Of a DNA stretch of 23,548 nucleotides, positions 9,196 to 16,717 are shown in pieces. The position numbers and the translations under genes are program-made. Position 1 is the first letter of the stretch, and each line of letters starts with the position of its first letter. The DNA comes from Prorocentrum cordatum (lineage: Eukaryota > Sar > Dinophyceae > Prorocentrales > Prorocentraceae), in assembly GCA_963575745.1 (NCBI GenBank), contig CAUYUJ010022068.1, forward strand, positions 51,337 to 74,884, in the 5' to 3' direction. The notes under the pieces are model-generated. The model searched no databases. It had not been told where the DNA came from and saw only the letters and a list, made by a program, of their open reading frames with translations.

Positions 9196-9362
9196 TACAG
9201 TGCCGCTTTTAATACATGGGATTTAAAACATATAGGATTCTTAATACATGACTACTTTATGCATAAATTCATGCATGAACTCGTCGTCGCTTGTAATACT
9301 GAACCCCTGCATGTTTTAATACATGATCCGCACGCGGAGCATGTAGTAAAAACGGCACTGTA
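9196..9362. mobile_element. TA-flanked MITE, Tc1/mariner-like
   Basis: CAGTGCCGCTTTTAATACATG at 9198-9218 is the reverse complement of 9340-9360 with two mismatches in 21. Both ends are immediately flanked by TA (9196-9197 and 9361-9362), the target duplication expected of Tc1/mariner transposition. Termini beginning CAGTG fit that superfamily. The 163-base element has no ORF and is AT-rich against a GC-rich background. The subterminal motif TTTTAATACATG or a variant is repeated inside (about 9209, 9240, 9313). Confidence 0.75.
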
Positions 9363-9680
9363 GGCGGAGTGCAGTGGGGGGTGACCTACCCTAACCTTCC
9401 ATGAGCGCAGACAAAGTAGCCCTCCAGTCCTATAGGCCCACCTGGACTGCATGGAGCCTCGGGAGGAATTTTGATGTCGAGGTCCTGGTGCTATCTCTGA
9501 ACCCCTCCGGGCCCCATCTCTGAGCCACCGACGGGGGGCGCGCGGCTCGGGCTTCCCCGGCGCCCGCCGGCGCCGGGAAAGCCACCGCGCCCAAGTCGGG
9601 AGCGCGGTTCGGCGGCGCGGCCCGAGGCCCGCGGCACGCGGCAGACCGTCGCAGCACCCCCCCACACACACACACACCCA
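9363..9680. other. intergenic with a 15-bp hairpin at 9550-9583
   Basis: No gene is supported. GGCTTCCCCGGCGCC at 9550-9564 pairs with GGCGCCGGGAAAGCC at 9569-9583 (one mismatch) across a 4-base loop. The stretch ends in C7 and a short (CA)n run at 9658-9678. Confidence 0.5.
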
Positions 9681-9725
9681 GGAGGAGGAGGAGGAGGAGG
9701 AGGAGGAGGAGGAGGAGGAGGAGGT
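9681..9725 (+). repeat. (GGA)n trinucleotide array
   Basis: Fifteen GGA triplets, essentially pure, directly after the CA run. Confidence 0.95.
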
Positions 9726-9934
9726 GGAGCGCGGCCGAAAGGCGAGTACGATTACACAGGAGATCTTCCGCCCGCCACTAGGTGGCGAATGAGCGAGGGC
9801 GACAGCCCCTTTTTATAAAATAACCTCAACGAAGAAGGAGTACAAGATGGGGAAGAAAATGTAGAGAAGGCATGTGATCAACAAGCCGGATCTATGAAGC
9901 CGTCGCGGAACAGGACCACGAAGCGCACGATGAC

Positions 9935-10948
9935 TCAGTCGACGTCCGGCCCCGGAGGCATTTCCGAAGAGAGTTGGCCGCGACGCAGCCGGGGCAAAAC
10001 GACGCGCTGCGAGTCGAACGTCTCCACGTCGTCGCCTGGCCCCTCTTCCGAAAATCTGCGACATCATCATTTGCTCGAACTCTTCTGCTTCAAACTGGTC
10101 ATAGATAGTGTTGAACCGCTCGTAGTTGATGGGCTTGGCCGACGGAGCAGTCCGCGCGGGCTGACTCGAAGATGGCACAGGCGCAGAGGTGGCCTCGTCG
10201 ATCAATCGTCCACTCGGATGGACGAAAACGCAGTCGCGCCTGTGACAATCACGACCATACCGACAGAAAGTCGTACTCGGCGCACTTTCACAGGCTGAGC
10301 TTGAAGCACGAACTCTGGGCCCAGGCCTGCGCGACTGCAGTCGGGATGTGGCGGAGGTGGCGCAATCCAGCTTTAGTCCGCGGAGCGCCAACTGCGCCTC
10401 GACAGCTTGAACCCGGTCGTTGAACTCCTCACGTTGTCTACAGTCTACTCGATGCTGCCCATGTCCCCCTCACCGCCAGCAGGCGGAGACGAACCGATGC
10501 CCGAGGCGACCCGCTCCGAGAGCACAGACACCTGCATAGCAACGCTCTCAGACAGACGATCAAGTAGAGGCACCACCGATTCCTCCAGCGAGCCTGGAAG
10601 AGTATGAGACATTACCTGAGAGACCGTATGAAGTAAAACCCGCAAGCGATTGTGTAACAACAAGTAAAAATTCTTTCAAAGCGCTCTGGATGCTGCTATC
10701 AATCAGTGCAATGTTATCCTCAAGCGTGTCCTCCAGAGCGGAGCGGCACTGATGCGGAGAGCCTCCCCCAGAGATGGCCGATGAGGGAGAGCACTGAGGG
10801 GAGGCAGAGGCCGAAGAGCTCGCCGAAGAGACGCCAGAACCAGACGCATACGCCTCCTTCGTCAATATGCCCTGCAGCTGAGCAGTCGAACTGTTTTGAG
10901 CGTCGACAAAAGCTTGGTAGGCAGCGAGCTGGCCATCGTACGACCTTT
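9935..10948 (-). pseudogene. CCCH zinc-finger protein gene, 5' end missing at gap, three apparent frameshifts
   Basis: Read right to left from the assembly gap, coding-like sequence continues through three frames. It begins with a Ser-rich region and amphipathic helices (LIDSSIQSALKEF, then SLEESVVPLLDRLSESVAMQ), continues with a coiled-coil-like segment (REEFNDRVQAVEAQLALRG) and then a single CCCH finger at 10218-10265 with spacing C-x5-C-x4-C-x3-H (CRYGRDCHRRDCVFVH). It closes with an acidic tail ending at TGA 9937-9935. The frame changes coincide with homopolymers: A5 at 10666-10670 (apparent extra base), C5 at 10465-10469 (apparent missing base) and A4 at 10051-10054 (apparent extra base). 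Fingers of this spacing usually bind RNA, so an RNA-binding role is an inference. The breaks may be sequencing errors rather than decay. Length from the gap is about 337 residues; the start lies in or beyond the gap. No exact family is recognised. Confidence 0.6.
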
Positions 10949-11048
10949 NNNNNNNNNNNNNNNNNNNNNNNNNNNNNNNNNNNNNNNNNNNNNNNNNNNN
11001 NNNNNNNNNNNNNNNNNNNNNNNNNNNNNNNNNNNNNNNNNNNNNNNN
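10949..11048. other. assembly gap (100 N)
   Basis: Exactly 100 N, the conventional placeholder for a gap of unknown size. The two flanking partial genes point away from each other, so the real distance may be large, and a scaffolding error cannot be excluded. Confidence 0.98.
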
Positions 11049-11804
11049 CAGTCGCTCTCGGAGGCCTTGAAGGTCCATAAGGCCACGTTGCAGTTTGTGT
11101 CGTGGGCGTGCTTACGTGTCATCGTCTCGGAGAGTTGGGGCCGAGGTCCCCCGCCACCCGTTCAGGATCCTGAGGCGCGTGAGATCCTGGGGCAGCCAGT
11201 CGTGTTCGGACGGGGTTCAGATCATGACCTTTGGTGGTGCAAGAGACTCAAAGAGCACAGGTGCAGGAGATGTGGGAGATCGGCTCGATCGGACTCGACC
11301 CTAGCGTGGCTTAGGACGGGGTCGGGAAGGAGATGTGAGCCCTCTAGCCTCCAGAGCTTAGCCTGCGCGGAATGGTTTAAGAATTCGGTGGAGGTCTGGG
11401 TCAAAGTGTCGGACCCCCGCATCGCCCCGTCACAGGTGATTGTCGCGGAGTTTCTTGGGGAAGGGCCTTCAGAGGCCTCGAAGGGTCCCCTTCCTGGGCC
11501 CACGGACCCTCCCCAGGAGCCTGCGGAAGGCGAGGTTTCAAACAGTTCGGGGTCGAATGAGCTCATTGCCGAGTTTGCGGCACTGGGCCATGACGTTTTC
11601 TGCGTGAATTCGGTCTACTGTTGCCGTAAGTGTGCTGGCACGACGACCCTCGAGACGTCACGGAGCGTTCGGAAGCTCCGTCGTCCCTGTGCTGGGCTCT
11701 CAGAGAATCCGAGCACGAGGGCCAATCAGCTGGGGTTGATCGATAGGATCTTCCACGGCCGACAGGGGCGCCCCAAGCGCCCCGAGGGCAAGGCGCAGAC
11801 GTAA
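11049..11804 (+). CDS. partial protein with C-terminal Cys/His domain of dinoflagellate type
   Basis: The frame is open from the gap to TAA at 11802-11804 (251 codons; the start is lost in the gap). A CxxC-containing cluster (CKRLKEHRCRRCG) lies near residues 63-76. The clearest part is residues 180-251: GH, six residues ahead of VYCCRKCAG, then a basic stretch ending LRRPC, then NQLGLIDRIFHG and a basic tail. From memory, many dinoflagellate predicted proteins, including retroelement-like ones, end in this arrangement (GH, a VxCxxCG motif, LxxPC, and a short ..L..I..G..P segment); I cannot verify that here. The middle is Pro/Glu-rich without a recognised domain. Function is unknown; zinc binding is an inference. 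It could be the 3' end of a non-LTR retrotransposon ORF, whose catalytic domains would lie in the gap. Confidence 0.55.
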   Translation, partial: QSLSEALKVHKATLQFVSWACLRVIVSESWGRGPPPPVQDPEAREILGQPVVFGRGSDHDLWWCKRLKEHRCRRCGRSARSDSTLAWLRTGSGRRCEPSSLQSLACAEWFKNSVEVWVKVSDPRIAPSQVIVAEFLGEGPSEASKGPLPGPTDPPQEPAEGEVSNSSGSNELIAEFAALGHDVFCVNSVYCCRKCAGTTTLETSRSVRKLRRPCAGLSENPSTRANQLGLIDRIFHGRQGRPKRPEGKAQT

Positions 11805-11967
11805 CTCGTCTCGCCCTCCTGGGAGTGGTTTCGTGGCGTCGGTTTTCCCTGGCCCCCGCCTGCCCTCTCAGTACATAATATTTCCGCCGCGTTGCGGCCC
11901 TCAGGGTCCCATCTGTTCCTGAGGCGTGTTCGGATCGGACGCGCTCTCGGTGGCCCTCACCCTCACC
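11805..11967 (+). other. 3' flank of the Cys/His-domain ORF
   Basis: Unique-looking sequence between the TAA and the (CTC)n array, ending GGCCCTCACCCTCACC before the pure repeat. No poly(A) signal or tail is seen. Confidence 0.4.
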
Positions 11968-12015
11968 CTCCTCCTCCTCCTCCTCCTCCTCCTCCTCCTC
12001 CTCCTCCTCCTCCTC
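11968..12015 (+). repeat. (CTC)16 array
   Basis: Forty-eight bases of uninterrupted CTC, beginning 163 bases after the stop of the upstream ORF. Confidence 0.97.
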
Positions 12016-12187
12016 GTCCATCCTCCCAATCCTCCATCCTCCTCCGCACCTCCGAGCCCCTGCCTGCCTCGCTCCTCGAGCCCCCCCCCGCCGGCCCGCG
12101 GCGAGCAGGCCTAGCTCCCCCGCCGCCTCCAGGCCTCGGGGCGGGCGCGCGCGGGCCCGGCCGCGCCTCGCGCGAGGCGCCCCTCGG
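12016..12187. other. GC-rich spacer, no gene seen
   Basis: Pyrimidine-rich then GC-rich sequence with a self-complementary patch (GCCTCGCGCGAGGC at 12164-12177) just before the GAGGATC array. A similar arrangement (CTC array, GC-rich spacer, GAGGATC array) recurs at 15306-15715. Confidence 0.4.
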
Positions 12188-12440
12188 GGATCGAGGATCG
12201 CGGATCGCAGGATCGAGGGCCGAGGAGGACCGAGGAGGAGGACCGCGGGTCGGAGACCATCGAGGATCAAAGGGGGATCGAGGATCGAAGACCGATGGGG
12301 GATCGATCGGGGATCGAGGAGCGAGGAGCGGGGATAGAGGATCAAGCATCGGGGATCGAGGATCGAGGATGGGTCTAGGATCGAGGGCACCAGGAGAACC
12401 AGGGGAGGATGCGAGGATCGAGGAGCACGAGGAAGGTTCA
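12188..12440 (+). repeat. GAGGATC heptamer array (first)
   Basis: Tandem GAGGATC units with variants (GAGGACC, GGGGATC, GAGGAGC). The stop-poor reading is a by-product of the 7-base unit rotating through all three frames. Confidence 0.85.
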
Positions 12441-12600
12441 ATATAGGGGATCGACGCAAAGAAATGCGCAAGAAGGTTGTCCTCGATTTCGACCTCCCCG
12501 TTTCGGGTTCCGGGACCGTCGGAAATCGATCCGGGGTGGAACACCTGCCGTCGTGGCCCCCAATAGGGTTCCAGGGCCAGGTCCAGGGCCAGAGTTTGAT
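12441..12600. other. short unique spacer between heptamer blocks
   Basis: Non-repetitive sequence between the two phases of the heptamer repeat; nothing recognised. Confidence 0.4.
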
Positions 12601-12812
12601 CGGCGAGTGGAAGATCGAGGATCCCAGGACCAAGGATCAGGGGTCAAGGACCAAGGATGCACCACGAGGACCCAGGGTCAAAGATCAGGGGTCAAAGATC
12701 ACAGGACCAAGATCAAGAGTCAAGGGTCAATGGTCCCGCAAAGAGGATCAAGGATCGAGGATGAATGATATGATCGCATGGCGCCCTCGAGGGTCAAGGA
12801 TCGAGGACCCTA
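12600..12812 (+). repeat. degenerate heptamer array (GGTCAAG / AGGATCA variants)
   Basis: Continuation of the heptamer pattern with the unit shifted toward CAAGGATC, GGGTCAA and CAGGACC, returning to GAGGATC at about 12746-12764. It looks like an older, more decayed part of the same array. Confidence 0.7.
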
Positions 12813-12901
12813 GAACTCCGAAGGGTTGGCTGGCCGTCTGGGGGGTGAGGTGTGAGGGGGGATTTGGGAGGAGGGGGAATAGCAGGAGACGGAAGAGAGA
12901 T

Positions 12902-12939
12902 GGAGGAGGAGGAGGAGGAGGAGGAGGAGGAGGAGGAGG
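12902..12939 (+). repeat. (GGA)n array
   Basis: Thirty-eight bases of GGA, purine-rich on the plus strand, in contrast to the CTC arrays around it. Confidence 0.95.
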
Positions 12940-13017
12940 CAGATACTCGAGGTCTGAGCTCGCGGGGCGTCTTCTGCATTTTGAGGCATGTCCGTCCAGT
13001 ACGAGCCGAGATCTCCC

Positions 13018-13165
13018 TCTCCTCATCCTCATGCCGCTCTTCCTCCTCCTCCGCCTCCATGCCTTCCTGTCTCCGCCGATGATCTTATCGTCACCCTCAT
13101 CCTGCTGCTGCTGTTGCCGCACCTCCTCCTCCTCCTCGTCCTCCTCCTTCTCCTCCATTCCTTCT
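13018..13165 (+). repeat. interrupted (CTC)n block
   Basis: Pyrimidine-rich CTC reiterations broken by unique stretches, ending at CTCCTTATAAG where composite copy A begins. Confidence 0.75.
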
Positions 13166-13947
13166 CCTTATAAGTAGCTTTTCTCTGTCGCACCCCTAAG
13201 CAAGTTTTTGTTGGCAGGCCGGGCGTTTCGCCTGAGACTTCCCCACCGTTTAGGACCCTGAAACTCAAACAATGGCAACATATGCACAGATGGAGGGCGA
13301 GTCGTTTTCAAAATGTGGCTCTCGCCTCAGCGCCGCGCACATTATTTGTCTAAATGTGTGAGAGCTTCACGGGTTGAGGGCAAGTCGTTTTCAAAATGAG
13401 GATCTCGCCTTAACGCCGCACACATCCGTTATCAAAAATTGTAAGAGCTTCACGGGTTGAGGGCGGGTGGCTTTCAAAATGTGGCTCTCGCTTTAGCGCC
13501 GCGCACATTCGCTTTCAAACTTTGCAAGAGCTTCACGGATTGAGAGCAGTTCCTTTTCAAACTGTGGCTCTGGCCTGAGCGCCGCGCACATTCTTGGTAA
13601 AGAAGTGCAGGAGTTTCACATATCCCCATGATCCACGTACCAGAAATTGTGTTTTGAAAGGACTCACGATTATGAGGGCGCAGCAGTTGCGATGCATCGC
13701 GGCGTTGAAGTCCCAGAGATGGCGTTCTGGCACGAGTCAGGACCGTCAAGACGCAACAGTCAAGTTGATCCGTGGCCTTGGAATACCGAGAACAATGTCT
13801 TGGCATGCTTCAGGGTCTTCAAACGGTTGTCTTCCAACGAGGCAGGTCCCTCTTTGGAAATGAACCGTTGTAGGGGCATGTGAAGAGTGAGCTTGGGTGG
13901 GGATGTTATTCCAACTTCGTTGGTGACTCTTGGGTTTACACTGGTCC
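13165..13947 (+). repeat. composite repeat element, copy A
   Basis: Homologous to 14475-15305. The order is conserved: a leader (GGCCGGGCGTTTCGCCTGAG at 13217, matching GGCCAGGCGCTTCGCTTGCG at 14505), an array of 83-base repeats, a ~330-base 3' region (GAGGGCGCAGCAG near 13675; TTCAGGGTCTTC then AACGGTTGTCT near 13810), and the end GTTTACACTGGTCC at 13934-13947, which runs directly into (TCC)n. No ORF is conserved between copies. It could be a non-autonomous element with a simple-repeat tail or a segment of a larger tandem unit. Confidence 0.8.
13279..13620 (+). repeat. 83-bp tandem array inside copy A (four units)
   Basis: Units are marked by GAGCTTCACGG at about 13362, 13445 and 13528 and a diverged one at 13611 (spacings 82-84). 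Each unit carries GTGGCTCTCGCCT then AGCGCCGCGCACATT or a close variant. The first unit lacks the usual beginning. Confidence 0.9.
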
Positions 13948-14223
13948 TCCTCCACCTCCTCCTCCTCCTCCTCCTCCTCTTCCTCCTCCTCCTCTTCCAC
14001 CTTCTCCTCCTTCTCCTCCTTCCCCTCCTCCTCCTCCTCCTCTTCCTCCTCCTCCTCCTCCTCCTCCTCCTCCTCCCAGCCCTCCTCTCCCTCCTCCTCA
14101 TTATCACCATCACCGTCATCATCACAGTCATCATCGTCATCATCATCATCATCATCAGCAGCAGCATCATCACCAGCATCATCATCATCGTCATCACCAT
14201 CACCACCATCATCAACAGCACAG

Positions 14224-14289
<66 letters not shown>

Positions 14290-14344
14290 GCAGCATCATC
14301 TGCATCATTCTCACCACAGTCAGCATCGTCATCGTTATCACTTG

Positions 14345-14409
<65 letters not shown>

Positions 14410-14470
14410 GCATCATCATGCCCCTCCTGCTACTGTAGCAGCAGTTGCTGCTGCTGCCGCTCCTTTCCTT
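13946..14470 (+). repeat. (TCC)n then (CAT)n microsatellite block
   Basis: CTC/TCC triplets to about 14098, then TCA/CAT triplets to about 14418, including two long pure CAT stretches (about 14223-14288 and 14346-14408), then GCTGCTGCTGCC. It forms the tail of copy A and abuts the start of copy B. Long poly-Ser, poly-His, poly-Ile, poly-Met and poly-Pro ORFs here are repeat translations. Confidence 0.95.
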
Positions 14471-14474
14471 GTCC

Positions 14475-15305
14475 TTGTAAATAACTCCTCCCTGTCCGCC
14501 TCGAGGCCAGGCGCTTCGCTTGCGACTTTCTCTCCACTTATGACCCTGAAGCTTGAAATGTGCAACAGTTTCACGGATCGAGGGCGAGGGGGTCAAAATG
14601 TGGCTCTCGCCTTCGCGCCGCGTATGTCCGTCTGAAACTTTACAAGAGCTTCACAGGTTGAGGGCGGCTCCTTTTCACAATGTGCCTCTTGCCTTAGCGC
14701 CGCGCGCATTCGCCACAAATGTTTGCAAGAGCTTCACGGCTTAAGGGCGGCATATTTTCAAAATGTAGCTCTCGCCTGAGCGCCGCGTACACTCGCTTCA
14801 ACAAATTACCAGAGCTTCACGGATTGACGGCGGTTCGTTGTCAAATTGTTGCTCTCGCCTTAGCGCCGCGCACTTTCGTAATGGTATAAGTCAAGAACTT
14901 CACGGATTCATGGTGGATCTGTTTCAAAATGTGGCTCTCGCCTGAGCGCCGCGCACATTCGTTTCAAAGATGTGCAAGGGTTTCACGGACTCCCATGGCT
15001 GCCGTACCGGCAATGGCGTTTCCGAGCGAGTCAAGATTGTGAGGGCGCAGCAGCTACGTTGATTCGCGGTATTGCAGTCCCAGAAACGGTGTTCTGTCAG
15101 GATTCTGGACCGTCATGACGCAAAATCGGGTGGCATTAAAATTCCGAGATTGGTGTTTCGGCACGCTTCAGGATCTTCCAACGGTTGTCTCCCAATGGGG
15201 CACTTCCCTCAGTGGGCATGAGTTCTCGCAGGGGGCTATGAAGAGGATGCTTAGAGGGAGGGCTTACTCCAACATCATTGATGAGTCTTGTGTTTACACT
15301 GGTCC
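14475..15305 (+). repeat. composite repeat element, copy B
   Basis: Second copy of the element at 13165-13947, with the same order of leader, 83-base array (five units here, four in A), 3' region (GAGGGCGCAGCAG near 15035; CTTCAGGATCTTC then AACGGTTGTCT near 15165) and end GTTTACACTGGTCC at 15292-15305, followed again by a CTC/TCC-rich tract. The leaders are 1288 bases apart and the ends 1358 bases apart. Confidence 0.8.
14562..14990 (+). repeat. 83-bp tandem array inside copy B (five units plus a partial)
   Basis: Unit starts (GAGCTTCACGG or a variant) fall near 14562, 14646, 14730, 14812, 14896 and a partial at 14979. The CTCGCCT.AGCGCCGCGC core is present in nearly every unit. Confidence 0.9.
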
Positions 15306-15461
15306 TTCTTTTCCTCCTTCTCCTCCTCCTCCCGCTCACCCTCCTGAGCCTGCTCCAGCTCCCCTGCGGCCCAGAGCCGAAAGAGGGGCGACGGAGAGCT
15401 GCGCCAGCGGTCGCGCGCGATCTGCGACGACGCCGGCCCGGGGCGCCCCGAGGCGCAGTGC
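15306..15461 (+). other. CTC-rich tail of copy B and GC-rich spacer
   Basis: CTCCTTCTCCTCCTCC-type sequence to about 15340, then GC-rich sequence with GGCGCGCCC-like patches. No gene is recognised. Confidence 0.5.
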
Positions 15462-15715
15462 CAGGATCGAGGCTCGAGGATCGAGGTCCGAGGCTCGATG
15501 ATCGAGGGTCTACATAGGGTCGAGGGTCGAGGGCTCGAGAATCGAGGCTCGAGGATCGAGGATCGAGGGTCGAGGGTCGGGGATCGAGTTTCGAGGCCCG
15601 AGGATCGAGGTTCGAGGGTCGAGGATCGAGGCTCGCGGATCGAGGCTCGAGGATCGATGATCGAGGGTCGAAGGTGGAGGGTCGAGGACTCAAGGCTGAG
15701 GATCGAGGCTCGCAG
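15462..15715 (+). repeat. GAGGATC heptamer array (second)
   Basis: Tandem GAGGATC with GAGGCTC, GAGGGTC and GAGGTTC variants, the same unit as at 12188-12440. The downstream CTC array contains the reverse complement GATCCTC as regular interruptions, so the two blocks are complementary. Confidence 0.85.
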
Positions 15716-15817
15716 TCGGAACCGCCGAGCGGCCGCGGGCGGGCGCCGAAGAGCTCCGGGCGCACGCGCCAGTCGGCGTGGCTCTCGCAGCGGCTGATGA
15801 GGGAGTCCGAGGCCTGG
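15716..15817. other. short unique GC-rich spacer
   Basis: Separates the heptamer array from the CTC array. It contains GCGCACGCGCCAG at about 15760, a fragment of the dispersed family core at 998 and 3952. Confidence 0.45.
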
Positions 15818-16659
15818 GCGTCCTCCTCCTCCTCCTCCTCCTCGTCCTCCTCCTCCTCGTCCTTCTCCTCCTTCTCCTCCTCCTGCTCCTCGTCCTCCTC
15901 CTCGATCCTCCTCCTCCTCCTCCTCGATCCTTCTCCTCCTCCTCCTCCTCCTCCTCCTCCTCGATCCTCCTCCTCCTCCTCCTCCTCGATCCTCCTCCTC
16001 CACCTCTCCTCGATCCTTCTCCCCCTCCTCCTCCTCCTCCTCCAGGCCTCCTCCTCTCCTTCCCCTCCTCCTCCTCCTCCTCCTCCTCCTCCTCCTCCTC
16101 CTCTCCCTCCTCCACCTCCACCTCCACCTCCACCTCCACCTGCATCCTCATCCCACCGCCTCCACCTCCTCCTCCTGTCTCCTCCTCGCGCATCCTCCTC
16201 CCCCTTCGTCCTCCTCCTCCTCCTCCTCCTCCTCCTCCTCCTCCTCCCCTCGTCCTCCTCTTCCCCCTCGTCCTCCTCCTTCGCTCCTTCCTCCTCCTGC
16301 TCCTCCTATGTCCCCTCCCCTTCTCCTCCTCCTCGATCCTTCTCCTCCTCCTCCTCCTCAAACCTTCTCCACCTCCACCTCCTCCTCCCTCCTCCTCGTG
16401 CTCCTCCCCCCCTTCGTCCACCTCCTCCTCCTCCTCCTCCTCCTCCTCCTCCTCCTCCTCCTCCAGCTTCCTCCTCCTCCTCCTCCTCCGCTCCTACTCC
16501 TCCCGCCTCCTCCTCCTCCTCCTCTCTCCTCCTCCTCCTCTCCTCCTCCTCCCTCCTCCTCCTCCGTCCTCCTCCTCTCCTCCTCCTTTTCCTCCTCTTA
16601 CTCCTCCCCCGCCCTCCTCCTCCTCCTCCTCCTCCTCCTCCTCCTCCTCCTGCTCCTCC
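15818..16659 (+). repeat. long interrupted (CTC)n array
   Basis: About 840 bases of CTC triplets, broken repeatedly by CGATC, CGTC and CACCT elements, nearly pure pyrimidine on the plus strand. It runs straight into the DinoSL sequence. ORFs over 300 codons of Ser, Pro and Leu (plus) or Gly, Arg and Glu (minus) are artefacts. Such a tract could form triplex DNA. Confidence 0.95.
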
Positions 16660-16681
16660 TCCGTAGCCATTTTGGCTCAAG
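16660..16681 (+). other. relic dinoflagellate spliced leader (DinoSL), full length
   Basis: All 22 positions match the known DinoSL consensus: T at the variable first position, then CCGTAGCCAT, then TTTGGCTCAAG. The first T could also belong to the repeat. In mRNAs this leader is added by trans-splicing, and SL RNA genes carry a GT donor right after it. Here it is followed by CTGCGC, so this is a genomic copy of a processed mRNA 5' end. It marks the left end of the retrocopy. Confidence 0.95.
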
Positions 16682-16717
16682 CTGCGCTCCCCCGCTTTCT
16701 CTGCAGCCTTCTCGCCC
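16682..16717 (+). other. 36-nt 5' UTR of the retroposed mRNA
   Basis: Lies between the leader and the first ATG. The start context GCCCATGG is favourable. No upstream ATG occurs between leader and start. Confidence 0.7.

Noticed and set aside
9810-9823. TTTTATAAAATAA as a TATA box
   Set aside because: It lies downstream of the 3' end of the minus-strand gene, no plus-strand gene follows, and canonical TATA promoters are not typical of dinoflagellates.
13760-14596. Poly-Met, poly-His, poly-Ser and poly-Ile ORFs
   Set aside because: Translations of (CAT)n and (TCC)n in all frames of both strands.
13279-14990. CRISPR array
   Set aside because: The 83-bp units diverge throughout, with no constant repeat and variable spacer organisation. 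The context is eukaryotic.
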